From: Rugalucina vietnamica
Lineage: Eukaryota; Mollusca; Bivalvia; Lucinida; Lucinidae
Length of the DNA: 64,000 nt
NCBI GenBank assembly: GCA_964017185.1
Contig: OZ024874.1
Location: 15,557,957-15,621,956 of the forward strand
Direction of reading: 5' to 3'
The translations under genes were made by a program, and so were the position numbers. Position 1 is the stretch's first letter, and the number at the start of each line of letters is the position of its first letter. The notes beneath the pieces are model-generated. The model was not told where the DNA came from, did not search any database, and saw nothing but the letters and a program-made list of their open reading frames with translations. Of the stretch, positions 40,301 through 54,800 are shown in pieces.

Positions 40301-43300
40301 AAGGGTCATAATTCAGCAAAGAGTTATATTTACTGACAGAAAAATATACATGTCAACAATCTTTTCACAAGGCATTTATTTCATGAAATTTTAAGGCCCT
40401 AGCATATAGGCCATTCAAAAAGGAATCAGTATATGTCTTGTCCATTGAAAAATAACTTCAGAAATACCATATTGGTTCTAATTAGCGCACATGCTCCAAT
40501 AGGCACACACCCTGGTTGTTTCCGAAAAGTGCATAAGCACACACTGCGCCAGTAGTAAATTATTTTACACCAATTCTACACAATGTTAAGTTGTTAACGC
40601 ATATGACACATTAAAACTGAACAGTAAATGATCATAAACTACTTTGCAACAATTTGAACACTTATTGACATCACCGAAATTCACCATTGAAAGATATGAC
40701 ATGGTTATTTCAGCATTTTGATGTGTTGTTTTCGTTCTTAGTGTGTGTTTCTTTATTGTAACCTCAACTTTTAGTAATTTTGAAAAGTTAAGCAGACTGT
40801 GCGCTAATTAATACGAATACGGTATTTAAGTTTCAATAAGCCAAAGCAAGCAAAATAAAAGGGTCCTGCTTAATGTGTCTGTCATATGTTGCTATTGGAT
40901 TATCCATTTCTTTTTTCTTTTTTTTTTTTGGAATCATCAATGGGCATACACTGTACTTCACTGAACTTACACAGAAGGTCAGTTTGCACATGTGTTAAGT
41001 ATAGGAGAAAGTCCGAGTAAGTATCCATTCCTGAAAAATAATGGATCCGAGGCCCTGAAGGGGCCGAGGATTCATTATTTTTCAGGAATGGATACTTACG
41101 AGGACTTTCTCCGACTTAAAATACACCATACACTGGCGCCTTTGTTTCGTTATAATAAGCTCTTTTAATCTTTAGACAGCAAGCCGGTTGTCATGACCAG
41201 ACCTTGCACAACATATTTCCGCTTAATTTTCTTTTCTCGCGACATGATATGTTGGTCAAACTATCCCACGGACATAACGAGGAAACTAACTGTGAACGAT
41301 GTTAACACTTTCTCGTGCATCCATGTACAAATAGAGCATTCACAGTAGTTTCCCTTTTTACACATCGTTAAATGTAGTGTCTATGTTCAATACCATTTAA
41401 TTATGATTTTGTATAAATACATAATGTGTGTTAATCGATGAGACAGCGTACATGGGATTTTGTATAAATACATAATGTGTGTTAATCGATGAGACAGCGT
41501 ACATGGATCTGTTTAGGGCTAATCTCCATGCTCGAAAGACAGAGGACCATTATAATGCCCGGCTGTTTTGGGGGTAAACAGCTGGTCATAAATAACTGTG
41601 CGAAGTCTGTTCCTACTGCCAGGTTTCTAATTCACCTCACACTAACCCTAACCTTCTAACAATGAAACCAGGGAGCAAGAACCTTTTTCATACAGAAATA
41701 TGTGATGATTCGTTGGATATAACGTTTTGGGGAATTTATGATACCGACTATTTCATCGCAAAGGATTTCAAATACTAGGAAGAAATTGTATTTAATATTA
41801 GGTAGATTCTAAACCATTTGCTAGAAAAGCTTCCAATCAGCCTGCACAAAATTTAATGTCTTTGAACAAAGCGAACACATTATTTTGGGGTGCAGCAAAG
41901 GGAAAATGAACACTTCATTGGTGACCATGACTTTTGTGCTCACACGAGCTCATGCGAAAAATAATGGACACTAAACTGTCCATTCCCGAAAAAATAATGG
42001 ACAGTTTTTATAAAAGAATGACGTCATGGGTGTATTTTAACTGAGAACAATGGCTGACTGAAATATGAAAATATTGTGTAAAAAATGGTGACAATGGAGT
42101 ACTCAGCGATCTAGTCACACTGGAGTGATTTTAAACAGTCAATATTGTAGATTGGTATGTTTTCTTCAATCGTCACATAAAGTTTTTTAGTGACACATCA
42201 GCAATATTGAAAAATCTACTCTTTTGTAATGAAAGAGTTAACATGTCATTCCCGTCTTACAAAATCTACCACTATTGCATATTAAGTTTTAAATGAAAAT
42301 TAAACAAAATAAATGTCAATTTTAAAAGTATAAAATTGTAGTATTTCTTTTGTCTGACAGTGCTCTGTCGTTGTCAGCACGACCGTCTTGTGGATCTATC
42401 TTATCTATCTTCTGATACGGAGTAAATAGCCAGTGTCATCTGCATATTTACCCAATTAAAATGTCGTAAAACCCAATTAAGCTACAACACTCTGGGTACA
42501 GAAATGCAAAATAAATCTTTGATATGCAGTTCAGATTATCAGGCCCAAGAGAAGTCACAAATCGGTACAGTACTAAGATTTTGGTTTAGAAAAAGGTACA
42601 AGTAGGCAAAGATCAGGAAAAGGCGCAATCAGAAAGAGATTCCCACTCCAAAAACCGAGGTGGAAAAAAACCAAACTAACAATCAGGCACTTATACCATG
42701 AAACATATCGTAAGCCGAATGAGCAGCTATTTTCCCAATAGGTGGCCACTCAGTTACCTTAACATAATTAAAAATATGAAAACATACATAAGGCGCCAAC
42801 AGCACAAAAAAATTTTAAACACCAAGACATAAAACAAAAAGAACCACCACAGAAGTATCGCCTTGGAACGATCAGTAACACAAAGTTACTGGCGGGCTTA
42901 AACCGGTTTTACAGGATCCTAACCTCACCCTCAGCTTCTGCAGTGGTTCATAACATTTAGTAAGTTCTTCGGTCCTCGTGGTGAATCACTAACTAGTCAA
43001 TGATTCATCAAGAACAAACAAATAAATCATTATAAACATCCTGATGAATCAAAAACAAGGATTCACAGATTGAGTAAGCTGCCCGACGATGGAGATCCCT
43101 GGGCGCCGAATAACCTACTAACTCTGGAGCAAAAGAAAAACACCAGTTGGACCCCTGTGGGCCTAGAACCTAGATCTTGGTTCAAAAATGTTCATGAGTG
43201 TAAACAATATATATAAGTTTTGATTTTACTGTAGAAAGACTGTTTTATATCAGCAAAAGAATAACTTGTTCAGCGTGGCAATATCATCACGCCTCTACAT

Positions 43301-45766
43301 TTCTTTATATGACTAACATATTTCTGTTTACTTTTTTATGCTTTGTTTAATGTTCAATGCTATTTATCACTTGTTTTTGCTAGCATCATGATTTTAAATA
43401 TTTAATAAGTTGCCTCCGTTGTTAATGATGTACAAGTACAAGCTTTTAAAATGTTTCTCTTTATTTTTTACATTTCATTTTTGGTCTTCAATAGATATTA
43501 TATAGTTTTCAGTTGATAAAAAGGGGTAGAATGAATAATTACTGAACAGTACCAAGTCAGAGAAGGTCAATAGTGTATAATGTGAAGTATTTGCCTGTCA
43601 GTTTTTCACATTTACATATTTCAAAATTGTCCAATTTTTTATTAAAATATCTAGGTTTTAGCAAAAAATTCCTCGCTGAAATTCGGATATTTTTCAATTT
43701 TCAAACTTGTATTGACAAGCTCTTCAATCAACACTGGGAACTGGTATGCAATTTTTATGGAGTTTTAGTGCACGGAACAATGTTGACTTTTGTGTGTACT
43801 TTTTAAACCAAGATCTAGGTTCAAAACCAAGATCTTAGTACTGTACCTAGATTTGTGACTTCTCTCGGGCCTGTTTATTTTCTTTGTTGTTGGGTATAAA
43901 TTAAGATACAATTTGGTACCAATTTCAACTGCATTAAACTGTAAACCAGTCCATTAGCATAACAGATTTGGGTCAACTTATCCCATGTCCATATAACCTC
44001 GCCTCGGGGCCAGGTAGCAGTACCCCAAGACACATTTTTGATTTCATTGTATCAATACCTGGTTCTTCTATTCTTAGTTTCTCATGTTGTTGTAATATTT
44101 ATTTGACCCACTGCAGGTGTTGGGAAGACGTCACTAGTTCATCTAATATGTCACAATGAGCCTACCTCTAACCCCAACTGGACCATTGGTTGCTCTGTGG
44201 AAGTCAAGGTAATAGAGTCAGATTTATAGGCTCATTAAGAAAACATGCCCATGTAATAACCGAGGCGGTTCTAACGAGTACCCACAATCTATGTTTTGTA
44301 TCAAAAATAAGAAAAATAGGTATACCCCTATTAACCCCATTTTTCTATATAAAAGTGGGGTATGAGGATATACATTTCATAGATATGTTTTCCTGATGTG
44401 CTTAAAATTCACCATAAGACTACTGCACAAAACACAGAACATCAGGAAAACATGTCTGTGTAATGTATACCCCCTTGAACCCCACTTTTGTATTGAAAAC
44501 TGGGGTTTGCAGGGGTATACCTATTTTCCTTATTTTTGCTCCAAAACATAGATTGTGGGTACTCGTTAGAATCGACTCGGCGAGGCGGTTCTAACGTGTA
44601 CCCACAATCTATGTTTTGAGCAAAAATAAGAAAAATATCAAACATTTTCTACTGAAAATTTTCATTTTTACAACTTTAAAAATCTCTGTATATTGCATGG
44701 ACTTGTTTTCGTAATGATACTTTATTTTTTCAAAAAGAATTTGTTCCTCGCTGAATGCATGTAAAAGCAAGAGATAAATATTTTTGAAGGTTCAGGGAGT
44801 GCCTCAATGATATAATAGCCTATTTTCAAGCCTCAAGAGGAAGAGGAATCATTCACAAACATTAATATATAACAACTATGACAGAAGTAGGTGCTTACAT
44901 TATCAATACATATATTTACTGTATATACTGCTGCATTTAGATAACAATTTAGAATTATTATACCCCCGGCATTTATGCCGACGGGTATATAGTTTTCGCT
45001 TTTCCGTTCGTCCGTTCGTATGTTCGTTCGTTAGTTCGTTTCTTCGTTCGTAATTCCGGAACGTTCGTAGAATTTATGTCAAAGTTTTGGTTAAAGTTTC
45101 TCTAGAGGTGTATATCTCATGAACCAATGGTCAGAAACTATTCATATTTGGACCATAGGTACCCTATAGGGTTTGCTTTGTTTCCATGAGTTCGGACCCC
45201 AGGGTCCATGCCCGGGGGTGGGGCTGGAGGTCAAAATCTAGGTCACCTTTAAAATGTGCTGTTTACAATGTTAATGTTTCTTCTCTTAAGTTCATATCTT
45301 AACAAACAATCATAGCAATGTATTCTTATATAGTTCATAGATACGCTTTAGGGTTTGCTTTCATATTCAATGTCACCAAATCCTGGTTACCGTCCCCAGG
45401 GGTGGGGCTAGAGATCAAAATCTAGGACACATTTTTATATGATATATACCATGATAAACTTTCTGTAAGTCTGTTTTCTTGACATCCACTTAGTTTTGCC
45501 AGAACGCATTCATACTTAAGACCATAGGTACCATGTAAGATTCAGACTCTAGGGTCTACGTGCGGGGGGAGGGGGGGGGGGGCTAGAGGTCAAAATCTAG
45601 AACTTCTTTAATAATTGTATTTTCTGTACTTTTTTTTACTATCATGTTAAGAAATCATTCATACTTGCCCCATAGGTACTCTATAAGGTTTGCCTTGTTT
45701 CTAATGACATTAGACACTAGGGTACATGCTGGGGGTGGGGCTAGAGGTCAAAATCTAGGACATCTT

Positions 45767-45803
<37 letters not shown>

Positions 45804-48800
45804 ATGACATTCTAATTTCATTACAATCTAGGACTGAGGACCTGACCCAAAATGTCCGCGCTTATGTCCTAGATTGGGTATACACGTCGGCTCTGTATAC
45901 CGCTCTAAAATAGATATGTCATTCTAAAACTACACTTCCCCATGTTTGTATGTAAAGTACTTTACACTGCTTATTTCTAAAATGTACTTGATGAGGGTGC
46001 TGTCTTTCGTTGGTGATGTGAGGTTCAATGTCAGGGGTGAGCTTGTGCCGGGTTGTTTAGGTAGGGGGTAGGGAAGGGGGCTTGGTGGTTTCTAAAATGT
46101 ACTTGATAAGGGTACTGTTTTTCGTTGGTGATGTGAGGTTCAATGTCAGGGGTGAGCATGTGCCGGATTGCTTAGGTAGGGGGTAGGGAAGGGGGCTTGG
46201 TGGCTATCAGCCGGGGGTATACGTGCCTCTCAAGGCACTTTTTCTAGTTTATTTATCTTTTGAACTTTATTTTGATATTCATGAATCATATACATGTGTG
46301 AGTGTTTTTTATGTTAAAAATGCTTTTTGGTTACTATTAAAATAATAAAATTGCACTCAAGTTTTTATAATACTCATTATTTTTTACAGTTACATGAATA
46401 CAAGTCTGGTACACCCTCAGAGAAGACATACTTTATAGAGTTATGGGATGTTGGTGGCTGTACCAGTCATGAGAACAGTAGATCTATCTTTTACAACCCT
46501 GTACATGGTATGTATTGAACTTCTACGAAAACTTGCCCATGCAATATACAGAGATTTTTTCAGAAGGAAAATTTGAAAATTTCATTGGAAATATTTTGAT
46601 TTTTCTTAAATTTTCGCTCAAGACATACATCATGGGTACACAAGTACCCACAATGTATGTTTTGGATCAAAAATAAGAAAATTAAGTGTACCCCAGTTTC
46701 TCTACATAATATATAGATTTAACGGACATGTTTTCCTGATGACTTATAGATAAAAAATACAAATGCTGTATTCATTCTAATCAGTGCATATGATCCAAGT
46801 GCATACCTATATCTTTTCCAACCAACCTGTGTGAAGGACCAAATTGGTTGGCTGACATATAAGTATTGTCTCAGTAAAAACAATAATCTTTGTCGCAGGA
46901 AAAGTGGTTTGTCTTCATTATACTACTGTTTATTGTGCCTGCCTCTCTGTTGTGCTAGTTGCCTTTCGTTTTGCCAGATGGCTACCTTGTTGGGAAAGAG
47001 CTAGTCATTCTGCTCTTTGTGTGTGTTGTTGGAAAAAAATGTTTTGTTGTGTTTTATGTATTTTTTTTCCCACCTGGTGTCTATGTTTGGACTTTAAATT
47101 TAATTGCAGCAATTCCTGGCCCCTCTATTCTTACTTTGTACCAATGTTGTATACAAGTTTTGTCACTATTTGTAGTAAAATTTGATGAAAAAATTATTAG
47201 TAAAAGTTTTCATAAGTGATTTGCCACAAAGAAAACCAATGCTTATGCAGAAACAAAGGCGTAGATCAGCTTCACAGTAACCACAAAGCTGATCAGCGCC
47301 TTTGTTTTTGCTACACCCGACACCCTCTTCATCTAAAATCTGAAATTTCAAGCTTCTAGCCATCTTATGTGACTGTGCAGAACGGTTTGTGTCTGACCTG
47401 GTGGGAAACCCAAATTGTTGGTTTTCTCACAGGAAGGCTCAAGTAGATCGCATGATTATGCTAGATTTGGACTAGCTGCCTTCAGTAATCTCTGTATTCT
47501 CTTTGATTTAAATTGATTTTTCACAGGCATTACACAAAATGATGAGTTTCTTCTTACTTTGTTCCTCACAGATTTATTTACCTCTTCTATATTTTGCAAA
47601 TACTCCTACCAAACCCAGAGCCCACACAAATTTTGTCTGAAATGCACAGATATTTGAGCCAAGTCATGAGTACACCGACAATGTAGTTTCTGAACAGGTC
47701 AGACACAAACCGAGCTGTTAAAGATGGCTAGAGGCTGGAAATTTTGGATTTAGAAAGTAGAGGAATTGTACTATCCACGGACCATGTAGCGAAAATAAAG
47801 ATGCTAATCAGCTTCACATTAACTGTGAAGCTGATCTGCTCCTGTGTTTTGGCATATAATGTTGGTTTACTCATGGCGCGACTCATTTGTTTACCAATAT
47901 CTGTGTTCATTTCCAGGGATCATACTTGTCCATGACCTCACTAACAGAAAATCTCATCAAAACTTGAGGAAGTGGCTGGCTGAAATACTCAACAGAGACA
48001 ACTCCAAATATCAAGGAAATGGGTAAAGCATGTAATTAAAAATGTTGTAATTGTATGGTCTTGTCATTCAATGCAATGTTGATCAGGAAAACATGGCCGT
48101 GATATAAATACCCCCTTGAACCCCACTTTTATATAGCAAAACTGGGGTATGCAGGGGTATACCTATTTTTCTTATTTTTGCTCCAAAACATAGATTGTGG
48201 GTACTCGTTAGAACCACCTCGCCGAGGGTAACGTTTACCCACAATCTACGTTTTGAGCAAAAATAAGAAATATATCAACAATTTTCTGCTGAAAATTTTC
48301 ATTTTTTTACACCTATAAAAATCCTAGTGTATTGCATAGGCATGTTTTCGTAATGGATCTGCGTCATTGTATTGGTATTGTACCAAAGTTGTACACAAGT
48401 TTTGTCATTGGATTATCCAGTTTTCTCATGACATGGCTTATTTTGAAAAAAACTTCAACCTCATTGTAACTTAGTTTTCAGTATAACACAGCCATGTCAT
48501 GGCCCCTAAATCGATTACTATGCTATATGTCTATATAGAACTTTAGTAACCTCAATGTAACACAGTTCACTTATAACAGGGTCTACTTCTATGAACCAAA
48601 AAGATAGGGTTATATTGAGGTTGACCTGTACCATTAACCATTTTGTTCCTTCGCAGGTATGACTATGACCCTGAACAGTTTGCTGGGAACCAGTTGCCAG
48701 TGTTGGTGATAGGAACCAAAGCTGACCAAGCCGAGACTATACGCGAGAAGGCATTATCCAGGGTGTCCTCAGTGGCTGAGGAATGTGGTGCTGATCAGTT

Positions 48801-51800
48801 TAATTTGGTGAGTCAACTATCTTGGGTGGGGGGAGGGTGGAGGACGTGGTGTAGAGTGGGTATACTGAGACTATATGGGAGAAGGCATTATCCAGGGAGT
48901 CCTCAGTGGCTGAAGAATGTGGATCTGACCAGTTTAATTTGGTGAGTCAACTATCTTGGTTGGGGGAAGAGTGGAGGACCTGGGGTAGGGTGGGTATACC
49001 AAGACTAGACCTGGGAGAAGGCATTGTCCAGGAAGTCCTCAGTGACTGAAGAATGTGGTGCTGATCATTTTAATCTGGTGAGTCAATTGCAACTATCTTG
49101 GGTTGGGGGAGGGTGGAGGACCTGCGGTAGGGTGGGTATACCGAGACTATATGGGAGAAGGCATTATCCAGGGTGTCCTCGGTAGCAGAAGAATGTGGTG
49201 CTGATCAGTTTAATTTGGTAAGTCAACTATCTTGGGTGGGAGGAAGGATGGCAGACCTGGGGTAGGGTGGGTATACCGAGACTATATGGGAGAAGGCATT
49301 ATCCAGGGTGTCCTCGGTAGCGAAAGAATGTGGTGATGATCATTTTAATCTGGTGGGTGAACTATCTTGGGTAGGGGGAAGGGTAGGGTGGGTATACCGA
49401 GACTAGTAGCCTGGGTTCCAGTCTGATCATTTTCTCTCTTTTTTATTTTTTCGTTTCTTGGTCAAAAATGACACTGAAATCAATAACGGCTACCGATACA
49501 TTAATTTGATGTGCAATTTTTATAACGTACGCATTGTCGAAAAAAAAATAATAGAACAATAATTATATTGACGACTGGACCCAGGCTACGAGACTAAACC
49601 TGGGAGAAGGCACTATCCAGGGTGTCCTCAGTCGCCGAAGAATGTGGTGATGATCATTTTAATCTGGTTAGTGAACTATCTGGGGGGGGGGGGTGACTAC
49701 CTCGGTAGGGTGGGTATTAGGCTGACCACTGAGGTCGACAGCAGGTACATGTTATCCCTCTTATTGGCTGAAGAATATGGACCTGATTATTTTAATCTCT
49801 AGAGTAAACTTCCCATAGAAACAGTAATTAATATAAATATTTTTGAAATTAATCCTGGCATCTTGGGCATAATCATAAATTTCCAGTGCTTGCACTAGTG
49901 GAAGTCTGGGAGTCAGAATTGGACCGTGACTTCCAAAATCAGATGCCAGGAAGTCACTGACTTCCAATATCACCATGTTACGAATCAAAATATAATGTTT
50001 TACATATAAATATGAGACAAATTCTATAGAAAAGAGCATTTTCACATATAATTGAAGAGAAAACAATCCAAATTGGTTAAATTTCTAAATAAACATAAAT
50101 ATCAGACTCAGCTTGACTTCCACAGGATGCCGCTTGAAAGTCCTGTGACTTCCAGTTTTTCAAGCATACTGCAATCACTGAATTTCCCCTTCCTCTGCTG
50201 TTGCAACAACAGACTGATCAGTTATTGCAAAAGAAAACACTGAATACTGATATATTGCTTTCAAGAGGCTAACCAAGAAACAGTAATTGTTTAGTAACAG
50301 TCTGTCCGTACATGAGCACAATTGTTTACAGATTACAATTCAAACTTTTCCATCTCCTTGCAAAATAAGCTTTCCCCTGGCATGAAGATATTACGAAAAC
50401 ATGCCCATGCAATATATAGAGGATCTTACACGAGTGGTCACCTCGGCAAGGCATTCCTAACAAGTACACACAATCTATTTTTTGGAGCAATATTAAGAAA
50501 AACAGGTTTACCCATGCATACCCCAGTTTTGCTATATAAAAGTGGGGTTCAAGGTGGTATACTTTTCATGGGTATGTTTTCCTGATGATATTGCAGAACA
50601 TTGCAGATCATTTGAGCCACCGCATATGAAAACAGAGAATATACATAGGCAAAAAAAGGTGCAGATCATTTGAACAGTTACTCCACAGCTGATCTGTGAC
50701 TTTGTTTTTGCTACACCGATGGTAAAATTCCTCTTCCTCCTTAGTCTGAATTTTCAAGCTTCTAGTCTTCTTCTATTGCTGCACAGAATGATTTGTGTCG
50801 GACCTAGTCAGAAACCCTGAAGGCCTGTTTTCTCGCATTTTGGCTCATAATAGTATTATAGAACTATTAAACTACTTGTTACAGGATTGTCAAGAAGTGA
50901 AATGTATAGCCCCAGGTTCAACAAATGCTGTAAAATTATCCAGGTTCTTTGACAAGGTCAGTATTACTACATGAGAAGGTACTTTAACTCGTATAATAAG
51001 CTTTGTCTCCTATTTATGGGACATAGAATAGTTTATAGTCCCAGATGTAACGCTACAAAATGTGGCGTACCATCTGGGGCTATTCTGTTTTCTAAGTAAT
51101 ATCATCGCATAATTGAATGAAATATTAGTAGTATAATATAGGATTTCATATTTAAGTGTCAGAAAATGGGTTTTTAGCTCACCTGAGACGAAGGCTCACA
51201 AGGTGAGCTTATAGTATAGTAGTCGAGCCGGCGTCCGTGCGTCGTCCATCGTCCACATTTTCAAACAACTTCTCCTCTGAAGCTGCCGGACCGAATCTTT
51301 TCATATTTCACATATAGCATCTACAGGTGGGGGGAACGAATATTTGTGTTTTTATTTCGATCGGATAAGAACTCTGGTTGCTATGGCATCTTGAAGTTTC
51401 CATTGACTTGTATCGAGAAAAGTGGAAATTGGCATTTTCCGTTGTCAGGCTTGGGATATTTGAATTTTGTTTTCACATAAATGTTTATTGAGTAGTCCTT
51501 CATGTTTAAGGCAACTTTTGTAAAAAATCACTTTATTCGTTTGGTTGCTATAGCAACATAAAAGGTAAATTTTCGAAAAAAAAATATTAAAAAACCTTCT
51601 TCTCAGAAGCCATATGGGGGATGAAGGTGAAATTTAGCATACATACTTATGACATTAGCCTGTACAAAGTTTGTGTTTTTTATTGTCTTTGTCCAACTAC
51701 TTTGGTTGCTATGGTAACTTGAAGTTTTCATTGACTTATAAGGCAAAAAGTGGAAATTTGCAATTTCTGCCGTTTCATTGACGATATTGAGATTTTGTTT

Positions 51801-54800
51801 TTACATAAATGTTTTTTTGAGTAGTCTTCCCCGTTTTGGCAACTTTTGTCAAAATCGCTTTATTCGTTTGGTTGCTTAGTCAATAATAGCATTTTCGAAA
51901 AAATATTCAAAAATTTTCTTCTCAGAAGCTGTAAGGCGGATGAAGCTGAAACTTTGCATACATGCTTATGATATTAGCCTCTACAAAGTTTATGTTTTTT
52001 ATTGTCCTTGTCCCACTTCTTTGGTTGCTATGGCAACTTCAAGTTTCCATTGACTTATAAGACGAAAAGCAGAAAATTGCAATTTCTGCCATTTCCTGAG
52101 ACCTGAAAAGTGGTAGATGCAAACAACTAATGGAGTAGATGAAGGTATTTGATTAATTTAGGTCAAGGTCATCTCTTGACCTTGAAGGGTCTGTCGTCCA
52201 TACACACTTTTCAAAGATCTTCTTCTCTGAAACCGCTTGACCAATCAAAGTGAAATTTTATGTTTAGCATCCCTGGATAGTAGGGACGAAAATTTGATGG
52301 CGAAATCTGGGTCACATGACCAAGATGGCCGCCACACCCATATATGGCAAAAACCAAAGAACCGGCGAGCTGATTTTCACGAAACTTGGTATGTAGCATT
52401 TGGGACTCCAGCCCATCATAGTTTGATAAAATGATGACCCAAGGATGACCTTGACATATTTTACGGCAAAGGTCAATTTTGGAAACATAGGCTTTTACAT
52501 GGGAAAAAGTGAAAATTATGGATTTTTTGAAAACTATTGCAGCCTGAGACCTGAAAAGTGGTAGATGCAAAACAACTAATGAAAGTATGTGATTGATTTA
52601 GGTCAAGGTCATCTCTTGACCTTGGCCGATCTGTCGTCCATACACACTTTTCAAAGATCTTCTTCTCTGAAACCACATGGCCAATCGAACTGAAATTTTA
52701 TATGGAGCATCCCTGGGTAGGGGTTTCGGAAGTTTATTCCTGAAATCCAGGTCACATGACCAAGATGGCCGCAGTGCCCATATATGGTAAAAACCACTCA
52801 AAAATCTTCTTCTCCAGAACCTGCATCCCGATTATCACGAAACTTGGTATGTAGCATTTGGGACTCCAGCCCATCATAGTTTGATCAAATGATGACCCTA
52901 GGATGACCTTGACTTATTTTACGGCAAGGTCAATTTTGGAAACATAGGCTTTTACTTTGGAAAAAAGTGAAAACAATGGGTATTTTGTAAACTAAATGCA
53001 GTCTGAGACCTGAAAGTGGTAGATGCAAACAACTAATAGAGTAGATGAAGGTATGTGATTAATTTAGGTCAAGGTCAATTTTGGAAACAGGCAAACATAG
53101 AAACAGGGGGAAAAGTGACAACTAGGTCTCAGGTAAGCGTCATGATTGTTGTAATACCCATTTAGGGTAAAAAAAAAGAGACAAAAATTCACTTTGTCAA
53201 GTGACTGTAACTATTGACTCTCAGGTGAGCGATCTTTGCCCTTGGGCTACTTGTTAGTATCAAGGATTTTTTTCCCATAGAGATATAATAATTTGAATCA
53301 GTCCACTTTCATTTTAGGGCAAACCAGAGTGATTTTAATATTTCATATCACTGTCCTAGCCCCTTATTTTAAATCATCGGTGTTTCTAGCATGCCAGTGG
53401 TTTACACAATTTTCAAGGTTTGGCATCATTTTCCAGTTTCAATATAAAATAATATTAATTCATTTTGCTTTGAATTTCTATTTGTCTTTCTTCCAACTCA
53501 TTCCTACCTTTTCAGGTGATAGAAAGAAGATACTATTCAAGGGAGGTAAGTAAATTCATTAAACACAGATTACCCTCCTTGTTAGCTCACCTGAGCTGAA
53601 GGCTCACAAGGTGAGCTTATAGGATGGCCATGCTCTGTCATCTGACTGTCCGTCCGTCCGTCCGTCGTTGTCCATCCACAATTTCAAAGATCTTATCTTC
53701 TGAAACCGCTGGGCCAATCAAAGCCAAACTTCATGTTGAGCATCCTTATGAAGGGGGAACGAAAGTTTATATAAATGGTCCAGGTCACATGACCAAGATG
53801 GCAGCCATGCCCATATATGGTTAAACATAAAAAAATCATCATCTCTGGAACCGGTGGACCGATTTCAACGAAACTTGGTATGTAGCATTGGGGACTCTGG
53901 CCCATCATAATTTATATAAATCATGACCTTGGGTTGACCTTGACTTATTTAACGGCAAGCTCAATTTTGGTTACATAGGCTTTTCAATGGAAAAAAAGTG
54001 AAAACATTGAATTTTTCAGGCAGTTTTGTAGCCTGTGACCTGAAAGTTGGTTGATACAGACAACATGTTGAGCTTACGAAGTGATGTAAGTATGTATTAA
54101 TGGTCAAGGTCATTTCTTGACCTTGGCCAAAGGTCATGTACAAATTTAATGTTAAACTTAATTTTCTCAGTAACCGCTCAACCAATCAAAGCCAAATTTT
54201 ATATGTAGTATCCTTAGGACAGGGGAATGAAAGTTAATATAAATAGTCAAGGTCACATGACCAAGATGGCCACCATGGCTATAAATAGCAAAAACCTTTA
54301 AAAATCTTCTTCTACAGAACCAGAAGGCCTATGATTTTGAAACCTGGCATGAAGCATCAGGGGAAGGAGCTCTACAAAGTTTATATAAATCATGATCCTG
54401 GGATGACCTTGACTTTTTTTACGGCAAGGTCAACATAGGTCGCCCATGCATGTGAATGGGGAAAATTTTCAAAATGTCATTTGTCGGGAAAAACTTTTTG
54501 AAATTGGGCAAATGGACAATATACATGTATATTACCATAATATTCAAAGATCTTTTTCTCTGAAACCGTTTGGCTAATCAAAGCCAAATGTCTTGTTGAG
54601 TATTCTTAGGAAGGGAGAATGAAGGTTATATAAATGGTCAAGGTCACATGACCAAGATGTCTGCCATGGCTATTAATAGCAAAAACCATTATAAATCTTT
54701 TTCGTCTGAACCAGAAGGCCTTTGAAACTTGGCCTGAAGCATCAATGAATACAGCTTTACAAAGTTTGTATAAATCATGACCCTGGGATGGCCTAGACCT

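Noticed and set aside
45644-45913. 89-codon frame with a phenylalanine run
   Set aside because: Poly-T tract in the TTATACCCCCGGC repeat.
46904-47219. Overlapping hydrophobic frames of 86-93 codons
   Set aside because: They lie in RABL3 intron 3 with no splice support, and the sequence is T-rich.
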